From Hansschlegelia beijingensis (GTDB taxonomy: Bacteria > Pseudomonadota > Alphaproteobacteria > Rhizobiales > Methylopilaceae), in assembly GCF_014196425.1 (NCBI RefSeq), contig NZ_JACIDR010000002.1, positions 434,001 to 498,000 on the forward strand: a DNA stretch of 64,000 nucleotides. The letters run 5' to 3'. Each line of letters begins with the position of its first letter. Within the stretch, counting starts at the first letter, position 1. The notes under the pieces were generated by a model. That model was given only the letters and a program-made list of their open reading frames with translations. It was not told where the DNA came from and did not search any database. The position numbers were made by a program, and so were the translations under genes. Below are positions 18,977 through 29,313 of this stretch, one piece after another.

Positions 18977-20182
18977 TCACTCGGCCGCGAGCGCGAGACG
19001 CTCTTTCGCTCTCATCCGCTGCGTCTCGGATTTCAGCTGGCCGCAGGCGGCCGAGATGTCCCGGCCACGAGGCGTGCGAACCGGACTGGCGTAGCCTGCA
19101 CGGAACACGATCTCGGAGAACTTCTCGATCGTCTCCCAGTCCGAGCACTCATAGGGGCTCGCCGGCCAGGGGTTGAACGGGATCAGGTTGATCTTCGCGG
19201 GAATTCCCTTGAGCAGCCGCACCAGCTCCCGCGCCTCGGCGGGACTGTCGTTGACGCCCTTCAGCATGACGTATTCGAACGTGATGCGGCGCGCGTTCGA
19301 GGCGCCCGGGTAGGTCCGGCAGGCCTCGAGCAACTCCGCGATCGGATATTTGCGGTTGATCGGCACCAGGACGTCGCGCAGTTCGTCCCGAACCGCGTGC
19401 AGCGAGATCGCCAGCTGCGCGCCGGTCTCCTCGCCAAGCCGGCGCATCTCAGGCACGACGCCGGAGGTCGAGACGGTGATCTTTCGGCGGCCCACCCCGA
19501 GCCCCTCGCCATCCGCCATCACCTCGACGGCGTCGCGGACGGCGTCGAGATTGTAGAGCGGCTCGCCCATTCCCATGAACACGATGTTGGTGACGAAACG
19601 ACCGCCGTCTCCGGGCACGACCGCGCCTTCAGGCGCGGCTCCGCCCGACCAGTCTCCGAGGCGGTCGCGCGCCAGAACCAACTGGCCGACGATTTCGGCC
19701 GCGGTGAGGTTGCGAACCAGCGTCTGCGTACCGGTGTGGCAGAAGCTGCAGGTCAGGGTGCAGCCGACCTGACTCGAAACGCAGAGCGTGCCGCGGCCCT
19801 CTTCGGGGATGTAGACGGTCTCGATTTCGGCGGGGCGGGCGCGCGGCCCCTGCGCCGGCAGCCGGAGCAGCCACTTCCGCGTCCCGTCCACCGAGATCTG
19901 TTCGGAGACGATCTCGGGCCGAGCCAGCGTGAAGCGCTCGGCGAGCGCCCCCCGCAGGTCCTTCGAGACGTTCGTCATCGCATCGAACGAGGCCGCGCCG
20001 CGGTTGTGCAGCCAGTGATTGAGCTGAGCCGAGCGCATCTTCAGCTGCCGTTCCGGCACGCCTGCTTCGGACAGGGCCTCGGCCAGCCGCTCCCGGGTCA
20101 GCCCGACAAGCGACGGCTTTGCGGGGGCGGGCGCCGGAGGCGGCGCCGCGGATGCGCGTGAGGGAAGCTCGATCGTGGTCAT
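18977..20182 (-). CDS. rlmN: Dual-specificity 23S rRNA/tRNA adenine-C2 methyltransferase RlmN
   Basis: The 401-residue radical SAM enzyme makes 2-methyladenosine at A2503 of 23S rRNA and A37 of some tRNAs. The 4Fe-4S cysteines are Cys141, Cys145 and Cys148 in CTLTCSFC. The two catalytic cysteines of the family appear as Cys134 ([10 protein letters not shown]) and Cys380 (ISAACGQL). [12 protein letters not shown] and [12 protein letters not shown] are intact. A Pro/Ala-rich N-terminal stretch of about 25 residues is extra. The TetR gene ends upstream on the same strand with a 77-base gap. Confidence 0.96.
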   Translation of the reverse strand: MTTIELPSRASAAPPPAPAPAKPSLVGLTRERLAEALSEAGVPERQLKMRSAQLNHWLHNRGAASFDAMTNVSKDLRGALAERFTLARPEIVSEQISVDGTRKWLLRLPAQGPRARPAEIETVYIPEEGRGTLCVSSQVGCTLTCSFCHTGTQTLVRNLTAAEIVGQLVLARDRLGDWSGGAAPEGAVVPGDGGRFVTNIVFMGMGEPLYNLDAVRDAVEVMADGEGLGVGRRKITVSTSGVVPEMRRLGEETGAQLAISLHAVRDELRDVLVPINRKYPIAELLEACRTYPGASNARRITFEYVMLKGVNDSPAEARELVRLLKGIPAKINLIPFNPWPASPYECSDWETIEKFSEIVFRAGYASPVRTPRGRDISAACGQLKSETQRMRAKERLALAAE

Positions 20183-20259
20183 CGGCTGCGGGAGCGTTCG
20201 TTTGGCTTCTGGAGTCCGCGGCTTCTAGCACGAAGCGGCTTGCAAATCGACCGCGCGAC

Positions 20260-20901
20260 TCAGGATGCGGGTGGCGTGAAGGCCCGGAGAAACGTCTCGA
20301 CCGCGGAATCGACCACATAGGCGATCCGCTCCTGCGGCGGCGGCGCCTCGCCGCCGACCAGGACCGGCATCGTCACCGCCGTATGGCACATCGTCAGGAA
20401 CTGCCAGGCGGCGAGTTCCGGGTCCCGGCAGTCGAGTTCGCCTTGCGCGATCTTGGCCTCGATCCACTTGGAAAGCCGCCGCACGCCAGCCCGCGGGCCC
20501 GCCTCGACGAACAGCCGGCCGATCTCGGGCTTCCGGTCGGCGGAACCGATCACCATCCGGATGGTCGCGACGTGCCTCGGCTCGATCATCGCGTTGACGA
20601 AGCTGAGGCCCAGACGGGTCAACACATCGCGGAGGTCATGATTGTCGACGTCGAGCTCGAAAAGGCGCTCCGCCGTCAGGGCGCACTGGCTCTTCACCAG
20701 AGCGGCGAACAGCTCCTCCTTGCTCTCGAAGTAGACGTAGAGGGTGCCCTTGGACACGCCCGCGGCCCGTGCGATCTCGCCCATGCTGGCCGCGTCGAAC
20801 CCCTGCGCGAGGAAGACTTGCCGGGCGCCGTCGACGATCTGACGCCGCTTCGCGCTGTCGAGCGCGGCGTGCAGCGAGGTTTCCGCGGGGGTGGGCTGCA
20901 T
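20260..20901 (-). CDS. TetR/AcrR family transcriptional regulator
   Basis: The 213-residue protein has an N-terminal HTH (about residues 15-62: RRQIVDGARQVFLAQGFDAA, then MGEIARAAGVSKGTLYVYFESKEELF) and an all-helical ligand-binding domain of the TetR_C AcrR-like kind (FEL...IRMVIGSADRKPEIGRLFVEAGP, given by its ends). The ligand is unknown. ATG 20901 (MQPTPAETS) is chosen because further upstream codons are unlike the family. An exact 19-base palindrome lies 136 bases upstream between this gene and the L,D-transpeptidase, the likely operator. Confidence 0.88.
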   Translation of the reverse strand: MQPTPAETSLHAALDSAKRRQIVDGARQVFLAQGFDAASMGEIARAAGVSKGTLYVYFESKEELFAALVKSQCALTAERLFELDVDNHDLRDVLTRLGLSFVNAMIEPRHVATIRMVIGSADRKPEIGRLFVEAGPRAGVRRLSKWIEAKIAQGELDCRDPELAAWQFLTMCHTAVTMPVLVGGEAPPPQERIAYVVDSAVETFLRAFTPPAS

Positions 20902-21036
20902 GGTCCTGTCGGTGTTCGATCCTGCCCCAGCCGACCCGGATGGGGAGCTGGCCCCGGACCCTCGCCTAGCGCGAGGGGTTGCGCAATCGCCGAAAGGGAC
21001 AGGCATGGCGGCTACATTCCGATAGCTCGGCCCTAT

Positions 21037-21055
21037 TGACCGAACGGTTCGGTCA
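21037..21055. promoter_or_regulatory. TetR-type operator palindrome
   Basis: Nine-base arms TGACCGAAC (21037-21045) and GTTCGGTCA (21047-21055) form a perfect inverted repeat around a single G. It sits in the divergent gap between the TetR gene (start 20901) and the L,D-transpeptidase (start about 21191). TTGACC at its left edge could serve as a plus-strand -35 element. The size and symmetry fit a TetR dimer site, and autoregulation is the simplest reading. Confidence 0.7.
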
Positions 21056-21190
21056 TAAGTAGGCAGCGCGCCGCGCGCTGTCGACATGCTTTCGCGATCA
21101 GGCGCCTGCTCTGCGTTTTGGGCGGGTTTGGCGCCGATTGTTTACCTTGTTCGACAAGCATCGGCCTCGGCGCAGAGGCGAGGTCGAGAC

Positions 21191-22507
21191 GTGACGGACA
21201 TAGTGCGAGGCGTAGCGGTCGTTATCGCTGCTCTGGCGATGAGCGGCGGCGTCCAGGCGGCGCAGGATGACGACATCGGGCGGCTGATCGTCGGCCAGGC
21301 GCAACTGGCCGAGCCCGAGACCACCGGCTCCGTGGACGGAGATCAATCGCCGTCGACGCCGCCGCTCGCTCCGCCCCCGATCGCCGTCGCTCCTGCGCCG
21401 CGCGCGCCAGCGGCTGCGCGCGAGGCGTCGGACGCCTACCCGGTCGACCTTCTGATCTCCCTCGCCAACGACGCCGTCTTCACGCCGGACCCCTACCCCA
21501 AGGGCCGGCGGTCCGATCCGCGGATGATCAAGCTTCAGGTTCTGCTGGACCGCAACAACGCCTCGCCGGGCGTTATCGACGGGCTGTTCGGCGACAACGT
21601 CGTGAAGGCCGTCATGGCGTTCGAGGAGATGGTCGGCCACAAGGTCGACGGTCAGCTCGACGCCGAGCTTTGGGCCGCGCTCGAAAAGACCTCGGCCGAG
21701 CCGGTGCTTGTGGCCTACACCATCACGCCCGAGGACGTGGCTGGCCCGTTTATTCCCGAGTTGCCCCAGGACTACGCGCTTCAGGCCGAGCTTCCGGGCC
21801 TATCCTACAGGGATGCGGCTGAGATGCTGGCCGAGCGCTTCCACATGGACGAGGCTTTTCTCCGCCGCCTCAACCCCGAGGTCAGCTTCACCGAGGCGGG
21901 CGCCGAGATCGTGGTCGCGAATGTCGGGAAGCCGCTGAAGGCCAAGGTGGCGAACATCGTCGCCGACAAGGGCCGCAAGCAGCTGCGAGGTTATGACGCC
22001 GCGGGGCGGCTCATCGTCGCCTATCCGGCCACGATCGGCAGCTCCGATCTGCCGTCGCCGAGCGGCGTCCACGCCGTCAAGGCGATCGCCGTGAACCCCG
22101 ACTACTGGTACCGGCCAAAGGTCAATTTCGTTCAGGGCTCCAACACCAAGGCGCTTCGCCTGCCGCCGGGGCCGAACGGCCCGGTCGGCGCGACCTGGAT
22201 CGGTCTGGACAAGCCCACCTATGGACTCCACGGCACGCCGGAGCCGTCGAAGATCGACAAGACCAACAGTCACGGCTGCGTCCGGCTGACCAACTGGGAC
22301 GCGCGCGAACTCGCCGGTCTGGTCCAGCCAGGCGTGCCGGTCGACTTCCAGGATCCGGAAGGCGCCTCGGCGCCGGTGCTGGCCGAACAGCCGCCCGTTC
22401 AGGCGCTGGAGCCTGCGCCGCTTTCCGCGGAGACCGCCGACCCCGAATATGCTCCGGAGCCGGCCCGCATCCCCATGCTCCGGGACCGTCGCGCGGATAT
22501 CCGCTAG
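21191..22507 (+). CDS. L,D-transpeptidase with peptidoglycan-binding domain
   Basis: The protein of about 438 residues is exported: from GTG 21191 it begins with a signal peptide ending GGVQAA. A Pro-rich linker follows, then a PG_binding_1-like repeat (about residues 105-165, LQVLLDRNNASPGVIDGLFG), a LysM-like stretch and a YkuD catalytic domain (about 255-390). The active site SHGCVRL puts His361 and Cys363 in the expected places. Such enzymes make 3-3 cross-links or attach proteins to peptidoglycan. An ATG at 21086 would add 35 residues before the signal peptide and is less likely. GAGGTCGAGAC precedes the chosen GTG. Confidence 0.88.
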   Translation: MTDIVRGVAVVIAALAMSGGVQAAQDDDIGRLIVGQAQLAEPETTGSVDGDQSPSTPPLAPPPIAVAPAPRAPAAAREASDAYPVDLLISLANDAVFTPDPYPKGRRSDPRMIKLQVLLDRNNASPGVIDGLFGDNVVKAVMAFEEMVGHKVDGQLDAELWAALEKTSAEPVLVAYTITPEDVAGPFIPELPQDYALQAELPGLSYRDAAEMLAERFHMDEAFLRRLNPEVSFTEAGAEIVVANVGKPLKAKVANIVADKGRKQLRGYDAAGRLIVAYPATIGSSDLPSPSGVHAVKAIAVNPDYWYRPKVNFVQGSNTKALRLPPGPNGPVGATWIGLDKPTYGLHGTPEPSKIDKTNSHGCVRLTNWDARELAGLVQPGVPVDFQDPEGASAPVLAEQPPVQALEPAPLSAETADPEYAPEPARIPMLRDRRADIR

Positions 22508-22508
22508 T

Positions 22509-24515
22509 TCAGGAGCCGACCGTCTCGGCCACCGTCGTCGCCAGCCGGCTGGCCTCGTTGACCGGAGCCGAACAGCGAGCTCCGGCGCACACGAAGGCTG
22601 CGGAGCCGGAGAGGCGCGCCGCGCGCACCGGATGACGCTCCGGAAGGGCGGCGGGCGTGGGTGCGCGCCGCACCACCCGCTCCGTCCAGGGAAGCGCGAG
22701 CGCTTCCTGATGAAGCGCTTCAGCGACCTCGTCGTCTCCGACGACCACGATCGACGCCAGCCGCATCCGCATGTCGAGCGCGTTCAGCAGCCCGGCATGC
22801 CCGATCGGGTTCTGCGCCATCCTGCCCATCAGGGCGGCCAGTTCGCCGTCGAGCCGGGCGAGCCGTTCATCGTCCGCGTCGAACGCCGCGAGGCGGAGCG
22901 CCGCGTTCAGCAACAGCGCCGTGCCGCTCGGAAGCGCCTCGTCGACGATCGCCTCGGGGCGCACCACAAGCTGCGGCGCGTCGTCGGCGTCCATGGCGAG
23001 ACCCGGACCATTCGGATTGCGGTAATTGGCCCAGGCCGCGTCGATCCAGCGGGCGGCGAGGTCGCGGTAGGCCTGCTCCCCTGTGGCGCCGGCGAGCGCC
23101 ATTCCGGCCAGCGCCATTGCGCCATGGTCGGTCGCGAAGCCTGGAAAGACGAGGCGGCCCTGCCGCCACGCGTGTCCGAGGCGATCCTCGCGAGCCATTC
23201 GGGCGACCACGGCGTCAAAGGCTGAGCGGGCGAGCGCCAGAGCGTCCGGGCGTCGCAGGGCCGAGGCCGTCTCCGCGAGAGCCGCGATCATCAGCCCGTT
23301 CCAGTCGGCGAGGATCTTGTCGTCGCGGCCGGGTCGGACCCGCCCCTCGCGATAGGCCAGCATCCGGTCTTTGACGCGCCGCAGCCGTTCCTCGTCGACC
23401 GGGGCTCCGTCGCTCTGGTGAAGGCGGTTCGGGATCGAGACGCCTTCCCAGTTGCCGGATGGCGAAATTCCCAGGCTCTCGGCCGCGAACGCCGCGTCGG
23501 CGGGATCGAGCGCCTCCGCCAGCTCCTCAGGGCGCCAGAGGTAGAACCTGCCTTCGACGCCCTCGCTGTCGGCGTCGAGGCTCGACGCGAAGGCGTCCTC
23601 CACGCGCATCTCGCGCGCCGCCCAGTCGATGATCCCGTGGGCGGCGTCCAGCATCCACGCATCGCCGGCGGCGCTCCCGACGTCCGCGAGCAGCGGCAGG
23701 AGCTGAGCGTTGTCATAGAGCATCTTCTCGAAATGCGGGACCAGCCAGCGCTCGTCCACCGAGTAGCGCGCGAAGCCCCCGCCGACCTGGTCGTGAACGC
23801 CGCCCTTAGCCATCTGGCGGAGCGTGAGCGCGACGGGAGCGGCGAGCTCGGGCTGACCGGCGCGCCGCGACGCGCGCAGCAGTAGCTCGAGCACGCCCGG
23901 CTGCGGAAATTTCGGCGCCCCCTGGAAACCGCCGTTCTGGGGGTCGAGGACGTCCGCGATCCGCCGCGCGAGGCCGTCCAGCTCCGTCGCCCCGAAGGCG
24001 ACGCCGGCGGGGGCCGCCTTCGGCTTCAGCCTCTCCGCGATGGCGGTCCGGTTCTGCGCGACCGTTTCGGGCTCCTTCGCGAAGACCTCCGCGACGGTTC
24101 GCACGACATCGGGAAAGCCGGGGCGGCCATATTGCGCCGTCTTGGGGAAGTAGGTCCCGCCCCAGAAAGGCTCGCCGTCCGGCGTCAGGAACATGGTCAG
24201 GGGCCAGCCGCCTTGCTGCCCGAGCGCATGGAGCGCCGCCATGTAGATCTGGTCGACGTCCGGTCGCTCCTCCCTGTCGACCTTGATCGAGACGACATGC
24301 TCGTTCATCACGGCCGCGACAGCTTCGTCCTCGAAGTTCTCATGCGCCATGACATGGCACCAGTGGCAGGCCGCGTAGCCGATCGACAGAAGAACGGGCC
24401 GGTTCAGCCGCTTGGCTTCCGCAAAGGCTTCGGGTGACCATTCCCACCAATCCACCGGGTTCTCCGCGTGCTGGAGCAGATAGGGGCTTGCCGAGTTGGC
24501 GAGGCGGTTTGGCAT
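22509..24515 (-). CDS. Thioredoxin domain-containing protein, DUF255/YyaL family
   Basis: The 668-residue protein belongs to the conserved family that includes human SPATA20. The N-terminal thioredoxin-like DUF255 domain starts [20 protein letters not shown] and holds Cys50 and Cys53 in [16 protein letters not shown] long six-hairpin glycosidase-like (alpha/alpha barrel) region follows from about residue 190, with [17 protein letters not shown] and [17 protein letters not shown]. The function is not established. ATG 24515 overlaps the start codon of the divergent mnmE, so both genes share the bases CATG at 24513-24516. Confidence 0.88.
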   Translation of the reverse strand: MPNRLANSASPYLLQHAENPVDWWEWSPEAFAEAKRLNRPVLLSIGYAACHWCHVMAHENFEDEAVAAVMNEHVVSIKVDREERPDVDQIYMAALHALGQQGGWPLTMFLTPDGEPFWGGTYFPKTAQYGRPGFPDVVRTVAEVFAKEPETVAQNRTAIAERLKPKAAPAGVAFGATELDGLARRIADVLDPQNGGFQGAPKFPQPGVLELLLRASRRAGQPELAAPVALTLRQMAKGGVHDQVGGGFARYSVDERWLVPHFEKMLYDNAQLLPLLADVGSAAGDAWMLDAAHGIIDWAAREMRVEDAFASSLDADSEGVEGRFYLWRPEELAEALDPADAAFAAESLGISPSGNWEGVSIPNRLHQSDGAPVDEERLRRVKDRMLAYREGRVRPGRDDKILADWNGLMIAALAETASALRRPDALALARSAFDAVVARMAREDRLGHAWRQGRLVFPGFATDHGAMALAGMALAGATGEQAYRDLAARWIDAAWANYRNPNGPGLAMDADDAPQLVVRPEAIVDEALPSGTALLLNAALRLAAFDADDERLARLDGELAALMGRMAQNPIGHAGLLNALDMRMRLASIVVVGDDEVAEALHQEALALPWTERVVRRAPTPAALPERHPVRAARLSGSAAFVCAGARCSAPVNEASRLATTVAETVGS

Positions 24516-25872
24516 GACGGAGACGGCGCTCTTCCGTGATCGGGACGACGGTTCACCTAGCGCGGGTGAGCCGCGCGACACGATCGTGGCGCTCTCGACG
24601 GCCGCCGGCCGCGCGGCGGTGGCGGTCGTCCGGCTGTCGGGGTCGCGCGCGGGGCCGGCGCTCGACGCGATCGCGGGGGCCCGTCCCGCGCCTCGCCGCG
24701 CATCCTACAGGACCTTTCGGAGCCCGACCGGCGGGGAGGTGATCGACAGGGGATTGGCTCTCTGGCTTCCCGGCCCCGGCAGCGCCACCGGAGAGGATAT
24801 CGCCGAACTGCATATCCATGGTGGGCGGGCTGTGGTGGCCGCCGCTCTCGAGGCGGCGCTCAGCGTTCCCGGGGTGCGGATGGCGGAGCCCGGAGAGTTT
24901 ACCCGGCGCGCCTTTCTCGCAGGGCGCATGGACCTCGCGGAGGTCGAAGGTCTCGCCGATCTCATCGAGGCTGAAACGGAGGCGCAGCGCCGCCAGGCGT
25001 TGAGGCAGAGTTCCGGCGAACTCTCGGCCCGCGTGGAGGCCTGGCGCGAGCGCCTGATCGGCGCGATGGCGCTGCTGGAGGCCGCGATCGACTTTTCCGA
25101 CGAGGACGATGTCCCAGCCGGGTTGCGGGAGCGGGCCCAGGAGGAGATCGGCCGGCTCGCCCAGGATCTTTCGGCGGCGCTCGCGGACACGCGGGCCGAG
25201 CGTTTGCGTGACGGCTTCCGGGTGGCGCTCGTCGGGCCGCCCAATGCGGGCAAGTCATCCCTGCTCAACCTGCTCGCCCGACGCGAGGCCGCGATCGTCG
25301 CGGACGCTCCCGGCACGACCCGGGACGTCATCGAGACGCATCTCGACCTGGGGGGCGTGCCGGTGATCGTGGCCGACACGGCGGGCCTGCGCGAGACCGC
25401 CGACGCCGCCGAACAGGAGGGGGTGCGGCGCTCCACGCTCCAGGCCCGTGCAGCCGATCTCGTCATCTGGCTGGAGGACGCAGCGGACCCGACCCAGCCC
25501 TCCATCGAGGCTTCAAGCGCGCTGTGGCGGGTGGCGAACAAGGCGGATCTCGCCGGGGCCAAGAAGGGAGAGGCCGATCATCTGATATCGGTGCGCTCCG
25601 GGCTTGGCGTCGAGGAGTTGATCGCTGCGCTCACCGAAGCTGCGCGAGCGGGCGCCTCAGGCGAGGCGATCGGGCTGACGCGCGCTCGGCACCGGGACGC
25701 CCTGAGCGCGGCCGTCGCCGCCCTCCGCGAGTGCCTTGACCACCCGCTCCCGGAGGAACTGGCGGCCGAGTTGCTCCGGCGGGCCGCAGGGGAACTCGGC
25801 CGCATCACCGGCAAGGTGGGCGTCGAGGACGTGCTCGACCGGCTGTTCGCAAGCTTCTGCATCGGCAAGTGA
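24514..25872 (+). CDS. mnmE: tRNA uridine-5-carboxymethylaminomethyl modification GTPase MnmE
   Basis: The 452-residue protein works with MnmG to place the carboxymethylaminomethyl group on wobble U34. It has the N-terminal THF-binding domain ([21 protein letters not shown], shown by [18 protein letters not shown]), the embedded G domain ([12 protein letters not shown], then [10 protein letters not shown] and the switch DTAGLRET), and the strictly conserved C-terminal CIGK with its catalytic cysteine. ATG 24514 has GAGG nine bases upstream. A parS site and then mnmG follow. Confidence 0.96.
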   Translation: MTETALFRDRDDGSPSAGEPRDTIVALSTAAGRAAVAVVRLSGSRAGPALDAIAGARPAPRRASYRTFRSPTGGEVIDRGLALWLPGPGSATGEDIAELHIHGGRAVVAAALEAALSVPGVRMAEPGEFTRRAFLAGRMDLAEVEGLADLIEAETEAQRRQALRQSSGELSARVEAWRERLIGAMALLEAAIDFSDEDDVPAGLRERAQEEIGRLAQDLSAALADTRAERLRDGFRVALVGPPNAGKSSLLNLLARREAAIVADAPGTTRDVIETHLDLGGVPVIVADTAGLRETADAAEQEGVRRSTLQARAADLVIWLEDAADPTQPSIEASSALWRVANKADLAGAKKGEADHLISVRSGLGVEELIAALTEAARAGASGEAIGLTRARHRDALSAAVAALRECLDHPLPEELAAELLRRAAGELGRITGKVGVEDVLDRLFASFCIGK

Positions 25873-25877
25873 GCGGC

Positions 25878-25893
25878 TGTTTCACGTGAAACA
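25878..25893. promoter_or_regulatory. parS centromere site, perfect consensus
   Basis: The 16-base palindrome TGTTTCACGTGAAACA exactly matches the universal bacterial parS consensus bound by ParB. It lies five bases after the mnmE stop and 37 bases before the mnmG start, the only real gap in this operon. parA and parB are encoded 2.6-4.3 kb downstream. Confidence 0.97.
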
Positions 25894-25929
25894 TTGCCGT
25901 CCCGGGCCGGAGAACCTAAAGCAGCGCCC

Positions 25930-27816
25930 ATGACCGAGATCGCTCCTGCCGCCCCGGCGGCGCGCTATGACGTCGTCGTCGTCGGCGGCGGCCACGCCGG
26001 CTGTGAGGCCGCCGCCGCCGCGGCGCGCATGGGCGCGTCGACCGCGCTCGTGACGCATCGCGTCGCCACCGTCGGCGCCATGTCGTGCAACCCGGCCATC
26101 GGCGGTCTCGGCAAGGGGCATCTCGTCCGCGAGATTGATGCGCTCGACGGCCTGATGGGCCGTTGCGCCGATGAAGGCGGCATCCAGTTCCGCGTCCTGA
26201 ACCGCAGCAAGGGTGCGGCGGTGCGCGGACCGCGCGCGCAGCAGGACCGCGCGCTCTACGCCGCGGCGGTGCGCCGCGCGCTCGCGGAACATTCCGGCCT
26301 CGATCTGGTCGAGGGCGAAGTCGACGATCTCCGCGTTCGCGACGGACACGTCGAGGGCGTGACGCTGAAGGATGGCCGTCGGATCGCGGCCGGGGCGGTC
26401 GTCCTCACGACGGGAACGTTCCTGCGGGGACTGATCCACATCGGGGAAACCACAATGTCCGGCGGTCGCGCCGGAGAGGCCCCGGCCCTCGGCCTGTCGG
26501 ATCGTCTGCTGGCGCTCGGCCTGCGGCTCGGCCGTCTGAAGACCGGCACGCCTCCCCGGCTCGACGGCCGCACCATCGACTTCGCCGCGCTGGAGGCGCA
26601 GCCCGGCGACGCCCCGCCGGAGCCGTTCTCGACCCTGACGGCTGCGATCGATCGCCCGCAGGTCGCCTGTCATGTCACGCGCACGACGGCTGAGACCCAC
26701 GCGCTCATTCGTGCCGATCTCGGTCGCTCGCCGCTCTACTCCGGCCGCATCGAAAGCCGCGGTCCGCGATACTGTCCCTCGATTGAGGACAAGGTGGTCC
26801 GCTTCGCGGACCGCGAGAGCCACCAGGTCTTTCTTGAGCCCGAGGGACTCGACGACCCCACGATCTATCCGAACGGCATCTCGACCTCGCTGCCCGAGGC
26901 GACGCAGCTCGCGCTTGTCCGGACCATGCCGGGCCTGAGCCGTGCGGAGATCCTCCGGCCCGGCTATGCGATCGAGTATGATTATGTGGATCCGCGCGAG
27001 CTGGACCCGACGCTCGAGCTCAAGCGGCTCCGCGGTTTGTTCCTGGCCGGCCAGATCAACGGCACGACCGGTTATGAGGAAGCGGCGGCGCAAGGGTTGC
27101 TCGCCGGACTGAACGCGGCCCGTCGGGCGGGCGACGGGGAAGGCGTCGTTCTGCGTCGATCCGAGGCCTATCTCGGCGTGATGGTGGACGATCTGGTGAC
27201 GCTCGGAGTGACCGAGCCCTACCGGATGTTCACGTCGCGCGCGGAGTACCGGCTGTCGCTGCGAGCCGACAACGCCGATCTCCGGCTGACGCGAAAGGGA
27301 ATGGCGCTCGGTTGTGTCGGCGCTGGCCGGGCTCAGGCCTTCACGATCAGGGCCGAGAGGCTTGCGGCGGCGGAGAAGCTCGCACGCTCGCTCAGCCTCA
27401 CTCCCAACGAGGCCCAGCGCGCCGGCGTCGCCGTGAACCAGGACGGCCGCCGGCGGACGGCCTTCGATCTGCTCTCGCTGCCGGGTTTCGACGCAGCGGA
27501 TCTGCGACGCCTGTGGCCGGCCTTCGCAAGCGTGGACGACGCCACGCTCGCCCAGCTTGAGATCGAAGCCGGGTATGCCCTCTATCTCGACCGACAGGAG
27601 GCTGACATCCGTCGCCGCGCGGCCGAGGAGGAGGCCGCGCTGCCGGCGGACATCGACTACCGAAGCATCCCGGGGCTGTCCGCTGAGCTTCGCGAGAAAC
27701 TCGTGGCAGTCGCGCCGCGCACGCTTGGGCAGGCCGGGCGCATCGAGGGCATGACCCCGGCCGCTCTGGCGCTCGTGGCGTCGCGCCTTCGGCGGGAGCG
27801 TCAGGCCGTTGGATAG
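25930..27816 (+). CDS. mnmG: tRNA uridine-5-carboxymethylaminomethyl modification enzyme MnmG (GidA)
   Basis: The 628-residue FAD enzyme is the partner of MnmE. The dinucleotide-binding motif [13 protein letters not shown] lies near residue 15. [31 protein letters not shown] and the catalytic-cysteine region [12 protein letters not shown] are all present. [19 protein letters not shown] and the C-terminal helical domain ([18 protein letters not shown]) complete it. ATG 25930 gives [18 protein letters not shown]. Its last codons overlap the start of rsmG. Confidence 0.97.
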   Translation: MTEIAPAAPAARYDVVVVGGGHAGCEAAAAAARMGASTALVTHRVATVGAMSCNPAIGGLGKGHLVREIDALDGLMGRCADEGGIQFRVLNRSKGAAVRGPRAQQDRALYAAAVRRALAEHSGLDLVEGEVDDLRVRDGHVEGVTLKDGRRIAAGAVVLTTGTFLRGLIHIGETTMSGGRAGEAPALGLSDRLLALGLRLGRLKTGTPPRLDGRTIDFAALEAQPGDAPPEPFSTLTAAIDRPQVACHVTRTTAETHALIRADLGRSPLYSGRIESRGPRYCPSIEDKVVRFADRESHQVFLEPEGLDDPTIYPNGISTSLPEATQLALVRTMPGLSRAEILRPGYAIEYDYVDPRELDPTLELKRLRGLFLAGQINGTTGYEEAAAQGLLAGLNAARRAGDGEGVVLRRSEAYLGVMVDDLVTLGVTEPYRMFTSRAEYRLSLRADNADLRLTRKGMALGCVGAGRAQAFTIRAERLAAAEKLARSLSLTPNEAQRAGVAVNQDGRRRTAFDLLSLPGFDAADLRRLWPAFASVDDATLAQLEIEAGYALYLDRQEADIRRRAAEEEAALPADIDYRSIPGLSAELREKLVAVAPRTLGQAGRIEGMTPAALALVASRLRRERQAVG

Positions 27817-28444
27817 AACCGAAGACCTCGCAGCCGCCAGACGGCTCGTCGATGTTCCACGTGAAACATGGGCGCGGCTGGAGAGCCTCGTGGCGGCGCT
27901 CGACCGCTGGCAGGCGAAGACCAATCTGGTCTCGCCTGCGACGCTTCCGGTGATCTGGACCCGCCACGTCGCAGACAGTCTGCAGCTGTTGCGTCTCGGG
28001 CCGTCAGCCCCTCGGACATGGCTCGACATGGGCTCGGGCGGCGGGTTCCCCGGACTGGTGGTCGCCGCCACGCTCGGGCCTGAGAGCGAGGTCCATCTTG
28101 TCGAGAGCAATCTGAAAAAGGCCGCCTTCCTGCGAGAGGTCGCCCGCACGCTTTCAGCGCGCACGGTGATCCACGCCCAACGGGCCGAAGACGTGCTCGG
28201 TCAGACAGTGACGACGGCCGATGTCGTGAGCGCACGCGCGCTCGCGCCGCTCGTCCAGTTGCTGGGCCTCGCCGCGCCGCTGTTGAAAACAGGGGCGCTC
28301 GGCCTGTTCCCCAAGGGGAAGGAGGCCGAAGCCGAATTGACCCAGGCGCAGGAATCCTGGAGATTCAAAGCCTCGCTCCATCCGAGCCTCACGGACCCCG
28401 CAGCCTGCATCGTGCGGATCGACGGGTTCGAAGGGCCTAGATAG
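27809..28444 (+). CDS. rsmG: 16S rRNA (guanine(527)-N7)-methyltransferase RsmG (GidB)
   Basis: The 211-residue protein methylates G527 of 16S rRNA; its loss gives low-level streptomycin resistance in other bacteria. The AdoMet motif is [16 protein letters not shown], followed by [17 protein letters not shown]. The start is probably TTG 27809, overlapping the mnmG stop by eight bases, which suggests translational coupling. The N-terminal segment DVPRETW is encoded by a parS site (27853-27868), so coding and partition signals overlap here. Confidence 0.94.
   Translation: MDRTEDLAAARRLVDVPRETWARLESLVAALDRWQAKTNLVSPATLPVIWTRHVADSLQLLRLGPSAPRTWLDMGSGGGFPGLVVAATLGPESEVHLVESNLKKAAFLREVARTLSARTVIHAQRAEDVLGQTVTTADVVSARALAPLVQLLGLAAPLLKTGALGLFPKGKEAEAELTQAQESWRFKASLHPSLTDPAACIVRIDGFEGPR
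27853..27868. promoter_or_regulatory. parS centromere site inside rsmG
   Basis: TGTTCCACGTGAAACA differs from the perfect parS by one base (C for T at position 5), and the C form at this position is itself seen in many natural parS sites. It lies within the first 20 codons of rsmG and spells the residues V-P-R-E-T. It is 1.96 kb from the perfect site before mnmG. No further copy was found by eye in the window. Confidence 0.9.
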
Positions 28445-28481
28445 AGGCTTGGCGCACAACCTCGCGCCGGAGTCGTCGCTC

Positions 28482-29303
28482 ATGCTCTCCAGCAATTTTC
28501 CTCCGGGCGCGCCACGCGTGCTCACGCTCGCCAACCAGAAGGGCGGCGTCGGGAAGACCACGACGGCGATCAATCTGGGCACGGCGCTCGCGGCGATCGG
28601 CGAGACCGTGCTGATCGTCGATCTTGATCCGCAGGGCAACGCCTCGACCGGGCTCGGCATCGACCGCAAGGCTCGCAAGCTGTCGACCTACGACGTGCTG
28701 GTCGGCGACGCCGGCTTGCGCGAGGCGATCCACGACACCGCGGTGCCCCGGCTGCATGTCGCGCCGTCGACCATGGATCTGCTTGGCGTCGAGCTGGAGA
28801 TCGCCTCCGCCAAGGATCGCGCCTTTCGGCTGCGGGACGCGATCGCGGCGCTGCACGCATCCGAAGGCGAGCCGCGCTTCACCTATGTGCTGGTCGACTG
28901 CCCGCCTTCGCTCAATCTTCTGACGATCAACGCCATGGCGGCCGCGAACGCGATCGTGGTGCCGCTGCAGTGCGAGTTCTTCGCGCTGGAGGGACTTAGT
29001 CAGCTCCTCCGGACGGTCGAGCAGGTGCGCGGCTCGCTCAATCCGAAGCTCGCCATCCATGGCGTGGTGCTGACCATGTTCGACCCGCGCAACAACCTGT
29101 CCAGCCAGGTGGTGGAGGACGTCCGCCGCTTCATGGGCGACAAGGTCTACGAGACCATGATCCCCCGCAACGTTCGGGTCTCCGAGGCGCCGTCCTATGG
29201 CAAGCCGGTGCTGCTCTACGACTTCAAGTGCATGGGGTCGCAGGCCTATCTGAAGCTCGCTTCGGAGGTCATCCAGCGCGAGCGCGTCCTGCGGGCGGCC
29301 TGA
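28482..29303 (+). CDS. parA: Chromosome partition ATPase ParA
   Basis: The protein of about 273 residues has the deviant Walker A motif KGGVGKTTTAIN with the signature lysine, then VLIVDLDPQGNASTG and VLVDCPPSLNLLTINAM. These mark a chromosomal ParA/Soj that moves ParB-parS complexes over the nucleoid. ATG 28482 has GGAG nine bases upstream and gives MLSSNFPPGAPRVLTLANQK. A TTG at 28449 would add eleven residues. parB follows ten bases later. Confidence 0.95.
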   Translation: MLSSNFPPGAPRVLTLANQKGGVGKTTTAINLGTALAAIGETVLIVDLDPQGNASTGLGIDRKARKLSTYDVLVGDAGLREAIHDTAVPRLHVAPSTMDLLGVELEIASAKDRAFRLRDAIAALHASEGEPRFTYVLVDCPPSLNLLTINAMAAANAIVVPLQCEFFALEGLSQLLRTVEQVRGSLNPKLAIHGVVLTMFDPRNNLSSQVVEDVRRFMGDKVYETMIPRNVRVSEAPSYGKPVLLYDFKCMGSQAYLKLASEVIQRERVLRAA

Positions 29304-29313
29304 GGAGACGGCG

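Noticed and set aside
21086-21190. N-terminal extension of the L,D-transpeptidase from ATG 21086
   Set aside because: It would place 35 residues before a clear signal peptide and covers the likely promoter region. GTG 21191 has a better context.
25882-28164. 760-codon minus-strand frame opposite mnmG
   Set aside because: Antisense shadow of a well-supported gene. Such long open frames are expected at this G+C content.
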